This document shows, piece after piece, positions 21,901-36,900 of a stretch of 64,000 nucleotides of DNA (positions within the stretch are counted from its first letter, which is position 1; each line of letters opens with the position of its first letter). The notes under the pieces were generated by a model. That model was given only the letters and a program-made list of their open reading frames with translations. It did not search any database and was not told the DNA's origin. The DNA comes from Charina bottae (lineage: Eukaryota > Chordata > Lepidosauria > Squamata > Charinaidae). A program made the translations under genes and the position numbers. Where the stretch lies: the NCBI GenBank assembly GCA_023362775.1, contig JALMGJ010000013.1, forward strand, positions 25,584,274 to 25,648,273. The letters run 5' to 3'.

Positions 21901-24900
21901 GCATGCCACCTTCACACGATTCACATACCCAGATGGGACATAGCAGTTTGAGAACTGCAGAAAGTCTGGCTGTTCATCCAGAATCACAAGCGCCCAATAA
22001 TTCCGTCCTGCCCAACAGAGACCTGCTGAGATGCATTGTTAGTAGCTTAGTCAGCCCGAAGCTTCCATCCGCTCCTTCACCATCTACAGGACAGAATGAA
22101 ACTGACTCCAGGGGACCCTTACAACCTTGCACCTCCGTCTGTGGTCAGATTTCACGTGTTCCCACGAGCACTACCGCACTCAAAGAAACCACTGGTGATA
22201 AAGTGATGAAGGAAATTTATCCTTGCCAAAAGAATACATCTTCTTCCAGCATGTACACTATAATCAACCCTGGGAATTTATCTATACTTGGACCATCAGA
22301 AAACATTACAAATTTGCCAGACAGGCAGTCCCATTCAGAACATCAGTTCCCTTTAGAAAGCAGAGCCTTGGAGTATTGGTCAAACAGTGGTGTACCTCGT
22401 TTTCCATTATTCAGAGGCCAGAAGATTCCTCCTACCACTCATCAGCCAAGTGGCAGCTTCCAGTGGGTCAGAAACGTACCCCCAGTTGGCACCAAAAACA
22501 AAGGAAATGGTGTTTATGTTGCTCAGCTGTCATCTGCAGGTCAAGATGTCTCTCAAGGGATAGTGGGACCATCCCATGTGTTTGACTCAGTGACACCCAG
22601 CTTTGAGTGTCCAGATGTTTTATCATTCACCCCAGCCCTTTTAAAGAGCCAAGGGGAAATTTCTGGAGAGCCCAAACTCAGTGGCTTTGAAGAGACATTT
22701 AGTCCAGCAGCAAGACTTCCAGATGCTCCAAAACATAGCCTACTTCAGAAGGGCGAGGCTAGACCACTCTTCAGGCAGCTCTTTATGAAATCCCAGGAAT
22801 CCACTTTGAATCAGGATCATCTGCAAGTCCAGAGTCATCTTTTCCAGAGGATCACCAAATCTCAACACATTGTGTCCCACACCCAGGTGTTAGCGCCATC
22901 ACAGCTGGCAGCTGTAGAGGCAGAACAGGCGGTAGCAAAATCACTTCCCAGTGTGTTTCAGCAGCAAACAGATTTGATTCACCCAGTTATAGAACCAATG
23001 GAAAGTGAAGGGCCTTCTTTGTCTCTGAAAAAGGCTTTGACTCAGTTTCAAAAAGACTTTTCATCTGATTCTGAGAAAGAAGGGCATCAGCCTCCTCCTC
23101 AGCCCTTTCAGTCATCTACCATACCCTCTGTAATCACAAACAGTATTTCTCACGCTAAGCACCCAGGGTCTTTAAAAGGATGTCTAGAGTTTAAAGACTT
23201 TTCCAGCCCTAATCAGTCAGCATTATATGAAAACACCCCAGGAAACCACACTTATGGGAAGCCAAGGGAATTGGAAAATGGTTCTCCTTTACTAAGAAAG
23301 AAAGAGAAGAGCAAGACTTGCACTAAAGAATCAGGCAGCAAAGGGCATTCTCGCAGTGGTAGACCCCGCCGGAAGGAGAAACCCAAGTTTGATATAACTT
23401 CCATGGCTTCTCCTAGTCAAGTAGCCATGGCTTCATTTTCCTTGCCTAGCACCTCATTTGATAATGTGTCCAGAGTGAAGCCCAAGCTGACTATTTTCAA
23501 CAGAATTCAGGCATGTTTTAAGGCTTCTTTTTAGAAATCAGAAGTAGAATACTTAATGCATATCAGGGTTCCTCCAAGTTTTGGGGCTGATGGGTGCATT
23601 TGGAATGAGTGTGTGTGTTTTAGGAACCCACAAAAAATTGGCAGCCGCGGAAGGGCTTGCCTTTGTCACGAAAGAGCCACTAGGGTGGGCTTGGATCTAA
23701 AAGAAATAGAAAACGTCCATTTTTAAAAACAATGAGAGTTAGAAATGGCCCAGAAACACTAGAGTGCAGAAGAAAGGGGAGGTCCAAAAGACCATTTCAC
23801 TGAAGACAAACTTGTGATGCTTAGTGAGGTACATAAAGGCAATACACCCATTCATAGATCGTAGATCCATAGGAACTCCCCACCATTCCACAACTACACA
23901 AAGGAAACATGCATACAGTCTTGGAAAAACATGGAACAAAGAATAAATTAGGCAAAATTCCACACGTGTAAAACGGAAACAAGTGAAAAACACTCACAAA
24001 CACGCAGAGGCAAAACACTCATCATTTGAATGATTTTAAATGTGGGCAAAAGTTATTGCTGCCTTTTTTTTTCCCCTGGGGGCAGCACATGCCTCAAAAT
24101 AATGAACTGGACTATAGCCATCTGCTACATTTACTTAAGAAAGATTCTGGTAGTAAGTTGGGTTTAAAATACGTTGACCTATTTTCTAAATTGGAAAAAA
24201 ATAAGGTGCTGAGAGACTGGTGAGTACAAAAGAAAGGCCTACAGTTACCAGACTGGGGACCCTGTATTTATGTCAGGGTACTTAATAGTTTGTTGCAAAA
24301 ACTTGTTATTGATAGTAGCATCTTTATTGCAAATAATAACATGATTCTTCCTATACTGTTGGCTAGGAGTTCCTTTTCTTTTTAACATAATTCATTATGA
24401 ATTAAGCAAGGATGTAGGAACCAATAATACTGATTTTGCTCATATTTTGACCATAGTCCAGGACACAGGCAGGCAAAAAACTTTTTGGCTTCCTTCCTCC
24501 AATATTTTTATTTATTAATCACATTTATGACTCCTGGCAGTGTACAACAATCAATAAAACAACAAATTATAAAAACAATCATAAAAATATAAAAAGTCAT
24601 TATTATAAAATAAATTTAATACTATAAAGTTTAAAATATACAAACCACACAGAGTAAAACGATCAACCACAATGGAGCCATCTAAAAATGTCTCCGGTTC
24701 CCTGGGACCCTCGGGCTTGGTGACATAACCAGGTCTTGAGGGACTTCCAGAATGATAACGGGGACAGAGCTAACCTGACTTCAGGGGGGAGAATGTTCAA
24801 TTCTTGCAAGGAGCTGCCTGATTATAGCAGGTGGTAGCCCCTGGTCCACTTTCTCTGGACCTCCAGGGAATTTCATGGGTGTAGGCTAAAAACTCCAAAT

Positions 24901-27900
24901 CCATCCTGGAAGAAGGCAACGACAAACCACTTCTTCACTGCTTGCATATGGTATGTATCTATCTGTGTAAGCCAGGGCTTTCCAAACTTTTCCCGTGGCG
25001 ACACACCAATGGCGGCGCGTGAAAAAACCTGGAAGCGCCGCCGCTGTGGCGGCACGTGAATACTTTTGGGTTTTTGTGCACCACTGCCACTGCAGCGCTT
25101 CCGGATTTTCATGCACTGCAGTGGTGGCGGCAGCGGTGTCCTTGTGTGCCGTGCAAAAACCCGGAAGCGCTGATGGCCTGGCGGCGCGCCATTGGCGCTT
25201 CCAGGTTTTGATGCGACACACGGCCCCGCAGGCGACACAGTATTGTGTCGCGACACACAGTTTGGAAAGCTGTGGTGCAAGCACTAAGAATCAAGCTTGA
25301 TTTCAGGATGTCTTTTGTAAGGAAACTGCCTGCATGAAATGCATTATCAAAAGTTTATGGTAATCTTTACCTTGTAAAAGCTTCTAAAAAATAGAGCTCA
25401 TTTGGAGATTAAAAAACTTCTTAAGTTTTAAAGAAAAAAATAATGTTTTTTAATGTTTAAAAATGTTTCTTTTTTAAAAAAAAAACAGGGTGGAAATATC
25501 TACAGCTTTACTAATGCAGTGAAGGAGGAATACTTTTCCCCTGGATGGTAAGCAGGGCTTGATGATATTTTAATACTGCTTGAAATGTGAGGAATATATA
25601 TTTTTTATTTGGTAGACATATATAGGGGGCGCGATGGCTCAGCGGTTAAGACGCCAGGCTTGTCGATCGGAAGATCAAAAGTTTGGAGGTTCGATTCCCT
25701 AGCCCCGCGTGACGGAGTGAGCTCCCGCACTCGCCCCAGCTCTTGCCAACCTAGCAATTCAAAAGCATGCAAATGCAAGTAGATCAATAGGTACCACTTC
25801 GGTGGGAAGGTAACAGCGTTCTGCGCGTGTCATGCCGGCCACGTAACCGTGGAAGTGTCTTCGGACAATGCTGGCTCTTCAGCTAACAAATGGAGATGAG
25901 CACCGGCCCCTAGAGTCGGACACAACTGTGCAGGGCAGGGGAAACCTTTACCTTTACTATACCTTTAGACTTAAATATTTTATTTGGTAGGCATCCATGT
26001 GAACAGTAACAGTCATTTTATGCTCTTTCATTGGGTCAGAAGGAGTTTGCAAAGATTATGCTTATCAGCTGGAAGTTGCTACATTGAGAAGCTATTATAC
26101 TGTGATGACTCACTCCTTTGATATTAACTTAGAAACTTTTAACACAAGCCATGATAGGATATGAAAAACTTCTTTTATTAATACAAGTGAATAGAATTGA
26201 TGCAAAGAGCAAACTAAACATTTTCGTGCACAAACATATTTTAAAACCTGCCAGACTCTCAAGCACCCCTCCTCCACCCCTCCCCTCCTAAATCACTTCC
26301 CATAACTTTACACTGCCAGCCTTTGATGTTTCCAGATGGATGGCCTTGGAGCCTGGTTCCTCTCTTCCCTCCCCTTAACGGCTGCATGCCATTCCTATCT
26401 CTAATGGTTGCTCTACTGTCTGGCAAACACTCTAGCTAACTACTATAGGCTTCGCTCTACCTAGTTACTAACAATCCCATCTATTTAAGACAACATCTCT
26501 GTTGAAAAATAAAGAACCATTACAAATATGGCTACAAAACTAGTATCCTTTATCTTAGCTGGATAAATGGTCAGAGATACACCCCCACTTTTGTAATACA
26601 GTCTGTAAAAGTCCCTGTTCAGGTCATTTTGAGATGTGCTGGTCATGTTCTCTGAAAGAACTTACAGGATCTGATAAAGGCAACCAGAAAAATAAACGAA
26701 AAGTGGGCTAAACCCTGGGCCACTAATAATAGTAGTAGTAGTAGTAGTTTATCGGAGACAGAATTTGGGAAAAGCCAGTCAGAAAGCTTATGCTAATATG
26801 AGGTTTCTGCTCCTCATGCTAATAAAGCTGAGTTAGGTAAATACGCTCCCAGCTTTTAACAGATTTTAATTCAGTACCTATATGAGGAAGACACTCAGGC
26901 AAGCAGAGAGGCAGTCAATGCTTCCAAAGAGGGAATTTCAAAAGCGATTTATGAGAAGGTGCACAAAGAAAAGGAGCACTCAATTTGATTGGGCTGGCAT
27001 ATGGCCCTAAGCAGCTCTTTGGTTCCCCGTTATTATCTCTTGGACAGCACTTATGGTGCCCCAGTGGGGTTCCTTCTCCAGTTAACAGTTCAGTGGTAAA
27101 TGAACCATGGAAGCTCTTTTTTTTTCCCCCAGGCAGACTTAAAATGAACTCTGAAGTGCAAGAATATAGTTGTGCTTGTAATAAGGTTGGAGTATAAATC
27201 ATACCATGGAAATTCAAGCTTCCTAATACTATGTTTTGCACCTTTCTTATGTCAATTGTTGCCCACAGTAGTAAGACGGGGGGAGGTCCTGGAGAGAGGA
27301 AAGAGGAAGGAAAGAGTTTTGTCTGTGCGACCTGCAATCAGCTGTTTTATACCGAACGGGGCCTGAGCAGTCATATGTGCTTCTATGGTGAGCAGTGGCA
27401 GTCTCCATCAGGGAAGGAAGAGCAGCAGGTAAAAAGAAAATCACTTTGGTAAATGAATGTTTGTTATTGCTAAGGCTGATTATTTCTGTAGCACATAAAA
27501 AGGGAAAGGGTACGATAGTGGACAATGAATCTCAATTTTTTTTGTCAGATCTGTTCTATGGAGGGGCAGTGCAGATTCTGCTCTCTGTTCCTTACCTTTG
27601 ATCACCAAATCTATCTTTAACCCAGAAGAAGGCTGCATACTGCACTTCTCGTTTCTGAGTGTAGTTTTTTTTAAAAAAAACAAACAAACATTGCCAGGAT
27701 GTATTCAGGGAGATAAAATGTCACCTTTTCACATGCCAAGAAAGATGTGCTGCTTTCATCCTCTTCCCAGACTGTTGCACTGTAGAACCCCTTTACTATC
27801 ATACTTTTTGTTTTGAGATTTTCTACCGGAGGAAGCTCAAGGCAGCTAATAATCCATACAGAACAACTCGTAGCATTAAAAATGATGGTGAACTTGCCAG

Positions 27901-30900
27901 TGAGGATATCAAAATATCTTAAATAACATAATTGCAATAATGTATGTGAAATGCTTTGAATGTTGGGAAATCGCTACATAAATGCTAATAATTGTTAACC
28001 TACAACCCAGCCCTTTGAATGTATACCTGAATGTATCCCAGCATGGCTATTACTTGGGGTTGGCTCCCAGGAAGGTATGGATAGAATTGCAGAAGTAAGC
28101 CCCACTGAACGTAATGAAATTTAACTGCCAGCTAAATCTATTTAGGATTGCAGTTCTAACAGCTTTGAAAGGAGGAGTGTGATTTTATGTTTTTTTTTTT
28201 ATTTCATTGCTTTTTAAATCTTAAATACTTGTTTCCTGATTAAGTCCTTTGGAAAGAGCAATACAGAACTTGAAATAAAATAATTAACCAGCATTAGTAT
28301 TATAGTTTGTAGTCTTGTTGCTAGAATACATATTTCTTTTTATATTTCCTTTAAGGCATATGAGGCAGAGCATTTACATCCTCAGAAATGGCCCTTCAAG
28401 GCAGCAGGGGACCGAGATAATCCTCCTGAAACTAAAAGGCCTTCAGAAGATGTAGCAGTAGCACCTCTTGTAATTCCTGTCTCGGTACCTGTAATGGCTA
28501 CAAACCAACAGCAAGAGAGCAAAGTGGGTGGTGATTTGTAGTATTAATTTCAGATTACAAAGATAAGTGAGTTGTTCAAGTTCTGATTAATAGAGAATTT
28601 CATGGAACTTTACCTGTAGTCCAACAGTATATCTAAAATTCCTCCCTGTGCAGAATTTTAGGAAGAAGTCTCCATTGCCATTTTGAATAATAAGAAATTA
28701 AAAGTATTTTATTTCCTATCCTTTAAAGCAAGGCACCCAGTTGTGAATTATGAGCTCTTATTAATGACTCTTGTTTTTCTACACCTTATAGCTGATTATA
28801 TTGCATGGCATATGGAAGTAGGAAAGTAATATATATATATATATATGAAAAACCAATCCTTTCCAGACTTAAAACTCCAAAGCTTGCTGCAATGATTAAA
28901 AACATTGGCTGTTGTGGGTCTTCCGGGCTGTGTGGCCGTGTTCTGGAAGTTGTGGTTCCTAACGTTTCGCCAGCATCTGTGGCCAGCATCTTCAGAGGGC
29001 AGGAGCACAGATAGAAGCAAAATCTCTTTAGTTAGGAACCACAACTTCCAGAACACGGCCACACAGCCCGGAAGACCCACAACAGCCATTGAACTCCGGC
29101 CGTGAAAGCCTTCGACAATACATTAAAAACATTCTTCTGTTTTTTTGTAAGAGGTTTGGGTTTCACTGTGTCTTCAGGGGCATAAACGTATCTGCAGTAC
29201 AGTTCCAGACTTAAACTAAGCTAATAACCTCTAGCTTGTAACACTTATTTCATTCACATCTCAGCTTTCAAAATGAAACTCGAGTTACTGTACGTAGAGC
29301 TCTTGGGCAGTCCCCCACTCAGAATTGTTGCACTAAGTACCTTTACCTTACAGCCCTTGAACCATTTGTTTGTTTAGCATTTATATAGTGCTTTGTTAAG
29401 ACTGATCTTCACATACATTATCTTGTAAGGGTTCTATCTGCCTGTAAGGCTGGCTATCCCCATACTGCAAATGGGGCTTGCTGGGAAGTGGCCGAGAAAC
29501 AGTGGTTTGCTTAAGGCCCCCTAATCGAGTCATGACCCAGTTGTGATCCAGACCAACAGCATCCTGACTTGTAGCTCAGCCTCTTAACCATGTTTGTGCC
29601 ACAAGTCAAATCCCAAAGAAAGCAGGCTGCACATATTCCACTACTTCTCCTTTCTGTTGGACCCAGCAGTTCTCCCTGCCTTCTGCTTTACAGGGGCTCG
29701 CCTTCTTAAATTCCTAGACTTCTCAGATTTTTCCTAGATTTCTCAGAGTCTGTCCTGTCCCTCTCTGAAAGAAAGACTGCGACCATCTTATCCTCAGAAG
29801 AAGTAGTAGGACCCTGCCGAGTAACATCAACTGGAGGAATAAAAATCTCCATTTTATATCCATAGACTACAAATTTATCCGTTTTAAAGGCTCCCTAGGT
29901 TTGGGGCCTGCCAGGTAGCATCAGTGGTTACTAACGCTAGTTGAGAGAGTGAAACCCTAGGTCAGTATTTATAGATGGATATGCTGTAGCTGGAGGAACA
30001 GAATAGTGATGTCATAATCCTGTCACCAATGGGGTTGGCATTTTCAGTCTCCCTCCAGGATTGCAGTTTTCAGCCTTCTTTAAAGTACTTGAAAACTATA
30101 CTGTAGCAGCAATTCTTTTTTATTTGGCTATTGATTTTTTTCTTATGGCTATTCACTGTTGAGATTCTGAAATCCTCCGGGCATGGGGCGGGTGGTATAG
30201 ATAAAGGATTTTCTGAATATCTCTGGCAGACTACAATTCCTAGGATTCTCTGGGGGAGATAACATTTAATATGGTATCAAACCCCAATATATTTGGTACT
30301 ATGGGTAGATCTTGAATGTGTTATTTGTCTTGGTAGGGTAACGTTAATAAAATCTCCAATTACTTGGATGGGTTGTGGGGAACAGGAAACCAAGTCTGAT
30401 GAAAAACAATTAAAAGGGTTTGGATATGTGTAGGTTTGAGAAAGAGACAATTTTAAGGCATGTCATAAAAGTTGAAGCAGACTTATTTTCTGTTATTCAA
30501 GAGGGCATAACTAGCATTCAGCATTGGCGATCACTCGTAGCCGAGTAAGATTGTCTTCCAAAGGTAAAAATTTAACGGTGGATCCGTAAGTGGCTATAAA
30601 GGCCAATTCTGGATCCGCACAACCTCCCACAACCAATTGGAGGTCAGCCTTTATTAATGGCGCTATGGACTTTGAAGAAGCACGAGTACAGGGCATAACT
30701 AGAACTAGTGTAAAAATCATAAGGAAACGGATTTTGAGTAAACATAGGAGAAACGTCTTTAAGGTCAAAGCTGTTTGATAGTGTAAGAGGCAGTCTGGGT
30801 ATAGAGGGTTCTAGATATATTGAAGCTGAGGCTGGACTGGATCCTATAATTGCAGGATCCCTGCAGTGCAGCATTTCCAGTTCTAAAACTCTGTGATTCT

Positions 30901-33900
30901 AAATAGTCTTTAATATCTTGAACACTTGGGAGAAACATCCAGTACTCCTTTTAAGGATACAGTACTGTGCAGGCCACATTAATTTTCTTTTCCAGTTATC
31001 AATCTAAACTCTTTTGATCCATATCTTTTGTGTCAGGTTAATGAGAAGGAAAGCCAGGATGATAAAGATCTTCAGGAAGGCATGCCACCAAAGAAGAAAA
31101 AGAGGCGAGCCCGTCCAAAATCACTTTTCATCCCACCTCCTCCACCTGTTTGTAGTGAGATTCAACCTGGTACTGGAGGATGCTACCAGAGTAACCTTCG
31201 CTCACCTGTCTTCCTCATGGACCATCTTCTTCAAGGCTTAGTCCAGTGCTCCCCTTACACACCACCCCCAATGCTCAGTCCCATTCGTGAGGGCTCAGGG
31301 CTCTATTTCAACACTCTCTGCTCTACGTCTACAAATACCGCTTCCGCAAAGATGTATACCTCTGTTTTAGGTAATTACCTTGCCCAAATCCTGTGATATA
31401 TCTGCACAAAGCTGCCCAATGCAGAAGAAAACCACTGTGATTTGTATCCTCTCTCCCAGGCATTCAGCTGGGCTCGGATTCTTTCCCCCTGCTCCCTTAC
31501 TTGAGGTCTTTTTATATGGGTTTCTGGGGAATTAAATCTAAGTCCTTTTATATGGAAAACATGTACTTTACCACTGTGTTTTGACCCCTTCCCATACCAG
31601 CAAAAAAAATTATTGGTTAGGTTACTGTTGTGATAGGATTAGTGGGGTGGTGTAGAGAATATGCGGAAAGAAATGCAGAGTTTAGTTCTCAAGCATTCAT
31701 GCTTTGACACTATTTTAAAAGCAGACGTTTTAGACTTCATTCCATAATCAAGATCCTGTGATTTAAGTAGAATCTGCCCCCAAAGTATAAGGCATATTCC
31801 TCTTCCTGCTTCCAGTTAGTCTTCCCCCAAGAAGAGTATACCTCTCTCTCTCTCTCTGTGAACTTACTCTATTTATCATGGCTGTTGAACATGGTTTATC
31901 CTCACTGAACACCTGTGTTTTTATCTTTTTTTGCCCTGTTGGGCTTTTTTAAAATATAACTTTAAAAAAGCTTTGTGATTGAAGCTGTAAATGAGTAGTT
32001 AAAAATAGAAGAAACCATATTGGTCCCATCCTATATCCTGCTGCTGAGGTTGCAGCAGAGAATGATAGAGAAAGATTCCATAAATGTTCATTTTGTTTCT
32101 AACTGGTGCTTTTAATTTTAGATGGAATGGATGGAGCCCTTTTATTCTCTCTTGTGAAAGATACTACCAAAATTAACATAGAACCGTAAGTGAAATTTAT
32201 TTATTTATTTATTTAATTTATATAACCGCCCATCTCCCCCAACGGGGAAATGATGACAGTGTTGATAAATGGATGCAGTAACACTTTACATTCCCTCCTT
32301 TTTTTTGAGGTGTAGCATGGGAAGCACAGATCTTTTGACGGTTGTAATTCCTCTCCCATTTTTTCTTCCATGTATTCTCTACTCATCCCATTTCCTCTTG
32401 GCTATTTATTTAATTTATAGAAATGTTTTTATTCTATCTTTCAGCCTCACAAGGCGATTTGCAAAAACAAAAGACCAATTTGATGACATAATTGAAAACA
32501 AAATTAAAGCAGCTACCAGCAAACAAGTTAAAAGCTGGTGAAATCAAATTGCCTTGACTCTGCTTTAAAATTTATCAGCGAGAGTCCTAGCTTTTAGGAG
32601 AGGAGTCCATAAACAGGGTGCTTCCATTGAGAAAGCCTTCTCTGGTCTCATTTGTCTCAATTAAAAATTTGCCGGTTAGAACGCATTTCCTGTGCTGCAG
32701 GCTGCTTTCAGGGCCGCTCATAATTCCATTAGGCAATTACCATCTGACTGCCTTGCCTGGCGCTTTGTTTACATTTTGACACGAAAAGAAGTTGTGCTCT
32801 TACAAGATAGGAAATGTTATCCTTATGTCATTAAAGCAAACTGCTCTGTGCTTATCTCTTCTGATTTAAACAAACAGTATCCTGAGCAGAAGAATTAAAA
32901 GAGGAACCTCTCACTTAGTATTTAATCTGAAACAGGCCAGTACAATTCACACTAGTAAGGATTATAGAATTTTCAGGAGAAGCAATTCATTGAAGGAATT
33001 ATATTTCCAGGACAATCCAAGTACTCTAAAAAGTATTGGATACAAATCTATACTTTGGATACTCTCTCTCTTTCTCTCTCCTCTCACAGTACTTTGTATT
33101 CTGCGGTGGATCAGTAGTATTTTCTCCCTAGATAACAGTGGATGTGGACCAAAGTGCAGTTTGGAGTTGCTCTTGTTTGTTGTTGGCTTAGTTTTCTACA
33201 ATAATCCTCTCTTCCCCTTCACCAACTTCCTTTAAAGTGAATTCCCCTGCCCTGTGCTCTTAGCAGTTGATGGGGACAGTTAATCATTGAGCTTTCTGAT
33301 TAACTCAAGAATGAGAGATGTGGTTTCAGTTTAAAGCTGAAATGTGAGAACTTTTCAGGAGGCGCTTCTTTCTGCCAAAAGGGCAAGTGGAATATTCTCA
33401 ACAGTCACATAGTTAAAAAAAAATTACCACTCCTGTCCTCCAACTTACTCAGGTTTGTCCATGTCCTAAAGACAAAACAAGGATCAGTTTTAGGAGGTTA
33501 GAGAAGTTTCTCTTAACAAAAGTCTTTGTCAGATTTCCTTGCGATATCTCAAGGGCTCCCCTTGCCTCGAAAGTAGCATTTTCTTTGACCGCCCCATCAT
33601 ACCTGTAAAGATTGGGATTGATAGACCCTAATCGTGAATCCTGAACAAAAACAACCTTCATTCTTTTCATCATAACTTGTTTCCTCTTGACATTGAAATA
33701 CATACAGAATCAGCGTGAGGTTGGGTTGCAGTAAGACTCCTCTTCCTGGCCCCTAAAACACGTGACTCACCACACTTAAAGGCATCTATTCCAGAGAAGT
33801 AAGAAAACCCTCTCTTTTAGGTGTTTGCTACTGTACGACTGTTACATTGAATATGGTAGTATTTGGCTCAGGAAGGCTGGTATGGAATGGCTTAGTTTTG

Positions 33901-36900
33901 GCCTGTCAGCAGCAGGTTTTGGATGAAAGGCAGTGAGATGAAGGTTGATGGAACTAATAGGCAGTTCTAGGCCTAAGAGGCAGCATAAAAAGTGTTTACA
34001 GGATAATGGAGTAAATGCACCTTGCAACAAAATAAATCTGTAACAGGGTCAGCCTCTGATAAATTCAAATTTTATTTATTTATTTTTATTTATTAATTTC
34101 TCATATTTCTGCACCGCCCATCTCGCAAGCAACTCTTAAAAAATTAGTTCAATGTAGGTCTTCCCAGAACAAAGTAGGTATCAGAGAGCAAGTAGAAACA
34201 TATTTTTGTGTCTATTAACAATTGTTAAACTTAAAATTATCTTGCTACACTATAAAATGGTACCTTAAGAACTATTTTCTTAAGTGCATAGAAAATTTAA
34301 ACATGAATATTAATTGGATGCATACTGTGGGTGTTTAATAGAACTAGAACTTGCTATTTCTGGGTTTTTCACCAAAATTTCACAAAATTTGGCAATCTAT
34401 CTTAAAATCTTGCAAGATTTTGGGTGATGATCTAATAAGAGTTTAGCTGTTTTTTATAGCACAATGTAAATTTAACACCAGTTCTCCACATTTTCTCCCA
34501 TATGTCCATATTTATGTTATAACCAAAGTTTGCAGCCCATTTAACCATACAGTCTTAAATCTGTTTCAAATGTTAGTAACAGTTTGTACATTTTAGCTAT
34601 TATATGATCATCCTTTCTCCTATTTCTGTTCAAGAATGGCCACTTTGGTCTCAGTAACAGGGAGGTTATGATATTCCCCCCACCCCCCGTTTTTTAATGT
34701 TGCCATGCCGGATGTATGTCTTTCTGTAAAGAGACTCTCTTATTCATATTATGTCGTATGTTGAAGCATTTGTTAGCTGATGGTACCATATATCATGTTA
34801 GAAAATGAGTAAATGAGCAGACTTAGGTCTTAGTACTTGAAGAGATGTGGCAACAATTTCTGAGTTGGTTTCACTGTCCAGTTCTTGTGTTTGTACTTCT
34901 GTTATTTGACCTATTGTACTGGTGTACAGCTGTTTATACAAGCAAGAGTGGGAGAGAACCTAAGCGTTGTAAGTAAAGTATCAGTGCTGTCCAGAATGAG
35001 CCATAGTTCATTGAAGTTAAGGCAGAAGGGTTTTAGCTGGGAGGTATAGATGAAGAGAAGTTTTTTTCTGTCTCTCTCCTAGGTCTGTCCTGTCCTAGAT
35101 TATTCCTGGGTACGAGTCTGGTCTTCTGACTTTTCACCTGATTGGGTGGGTATTGTGTTTAAGATAATCCTGGTATAAAGTGGTGAGTCTCTGTAAGGTG
35201 TCAAGAAAAAATAGGTTTGTTTTATAGGACTTGGTTGTAGACTATGGATTTTGTGTCTGAGTACAGATGTATAGCAATTGTTTTCTAATGCCACAGGGAG
35301 GTCTTGCTGGCCTTTGGCTGTATTCATTTTGATGCGATTTGAGTATGTGGGAGGTTACCTATCTATGATGTAGTTGTCCTGAAACATCCAGAAAATGAAT
35401 CTCCTGCTTTTCAGCTTTTCCCATCTTGGCGTCCTCAGGCTGAAGGCCATTCGCAGTTGCAGTTCCGGAGCTGCAGGCTAGTGGAACTGGAGATCACTGG
35501 CTTGGGGGAAGGCTGTTATTAGCTCACTCTGAATTGGAAAAATGTAAAAGTTCTAGATGCTGGCAAGTGAACATTCTCCTCTCTCACTGTTTTCTCTTCC
35601 TTATCTTTGCACTGTCTTCTAACTTCAGTCAAGCACTGGTTGATTCTAAATCAGTATTAAATAACAGCAGTAAAACTATTTCCGGATCCAGCAAACTCAA
35701 GATGTGCCTAGGAGTCACCATTTTTTTTCCTTACTAAGGGCAACAGTTCCTCAGCATTTTGGTCAGTTTCACCAGAGAGCATGAGAAAGCATATATTCAA
35801 AGGCCTTGAAGAGATTCTTGTTATATAAACATAAACTCTTCTTTTTCTTTTTAATAGTTACCTTATTCATGTTTTTTAAAAAAAACTTACGCTGTTTTAC
35901 ATCTCTTTTCTGTTATTTCAGGCATATTAACATTGGAAGTCGATTCCAGGCAGAAATACCTGATCTCCAAGACAGATCAGCCATAGAGGACTATGAGCAT
36001 CCAGCCTCACTAGTTTGGAAGCCGTGGGGAGATATTGTAACCAACAGGGAAACACAGAAAAGAGGTGTGGTGATAGTTTTTTCTCTTGAGATTCTTCCTA
36101 CCCCAAATTCATGCTGTTTACTTTTATACTATGTATTTTTAATTCCTGCTGTGCAGAACTTATTAATCCTTGTAAAAACAAATTCACTTGCAGTAACAGA
36201 TCTGCTAAAGTTGGCCTGCTCCAGTGCGATGCCAGGTGGAGGGACCAATCTAGAACTAGCTGTACATTGCCTGCATGAAGCCCAAGGAAACGTTTTGGTA
36301 AGATGCACCAATTTAAAGTTAGACAGAGCAAACCAGTTCTTTGTGGAGCAGTTAAGTCTCTTGTTGACATAATGTATTGCAGGGTATAACCAAGTTACCA
36401 AATTAATTCATACTGAGCAGAGCCATAATTCAGTTGTAAAGCAAACTTGTCTTGCATGAGAAGGTTCTATGGTCAGTTCCTGACACCTCCATATTACAGG
36501 AGATGCAAGCGATTCCTGCATCATGACGGGTCTCTTATGCAGAGATATAAATGGTTCAACCTGGTTAAGGTAGTTTTGTTCATTAAGGAATAGAGATTTG
36601 TGAGGGGTGGTGTGGTGTTGGTGGTAACTACATGTGGAATTCTCAGGTTCTGAACATGGACCCTAAGGTTGTGGTCCATTGCTTAGCTCTCTCTTGGGCA
36701 CCTTATACAGGTGCATGGTACCATTTTAGGGCAGATTTAATGACTGATTAAATCTCTCTATCCTCTCTCCTTCCTTCTTTCCAAATATTGTCCTAATGAT
36801 TGTTTTTATCGTGTGCCGCCTAGAGTCACTTTTCTGTGAGATGGACAGCTATATAAATAAGATGGATGGATGGAAAAATAAAATAATTCATGGGAATGCA

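Noticed and set aside
25625..25705. tRNA-like sequence with box A and box B
   Set aside because: It is the head of a SINE with a BovB-like tail and target duplications, not a functional tRNA gene.
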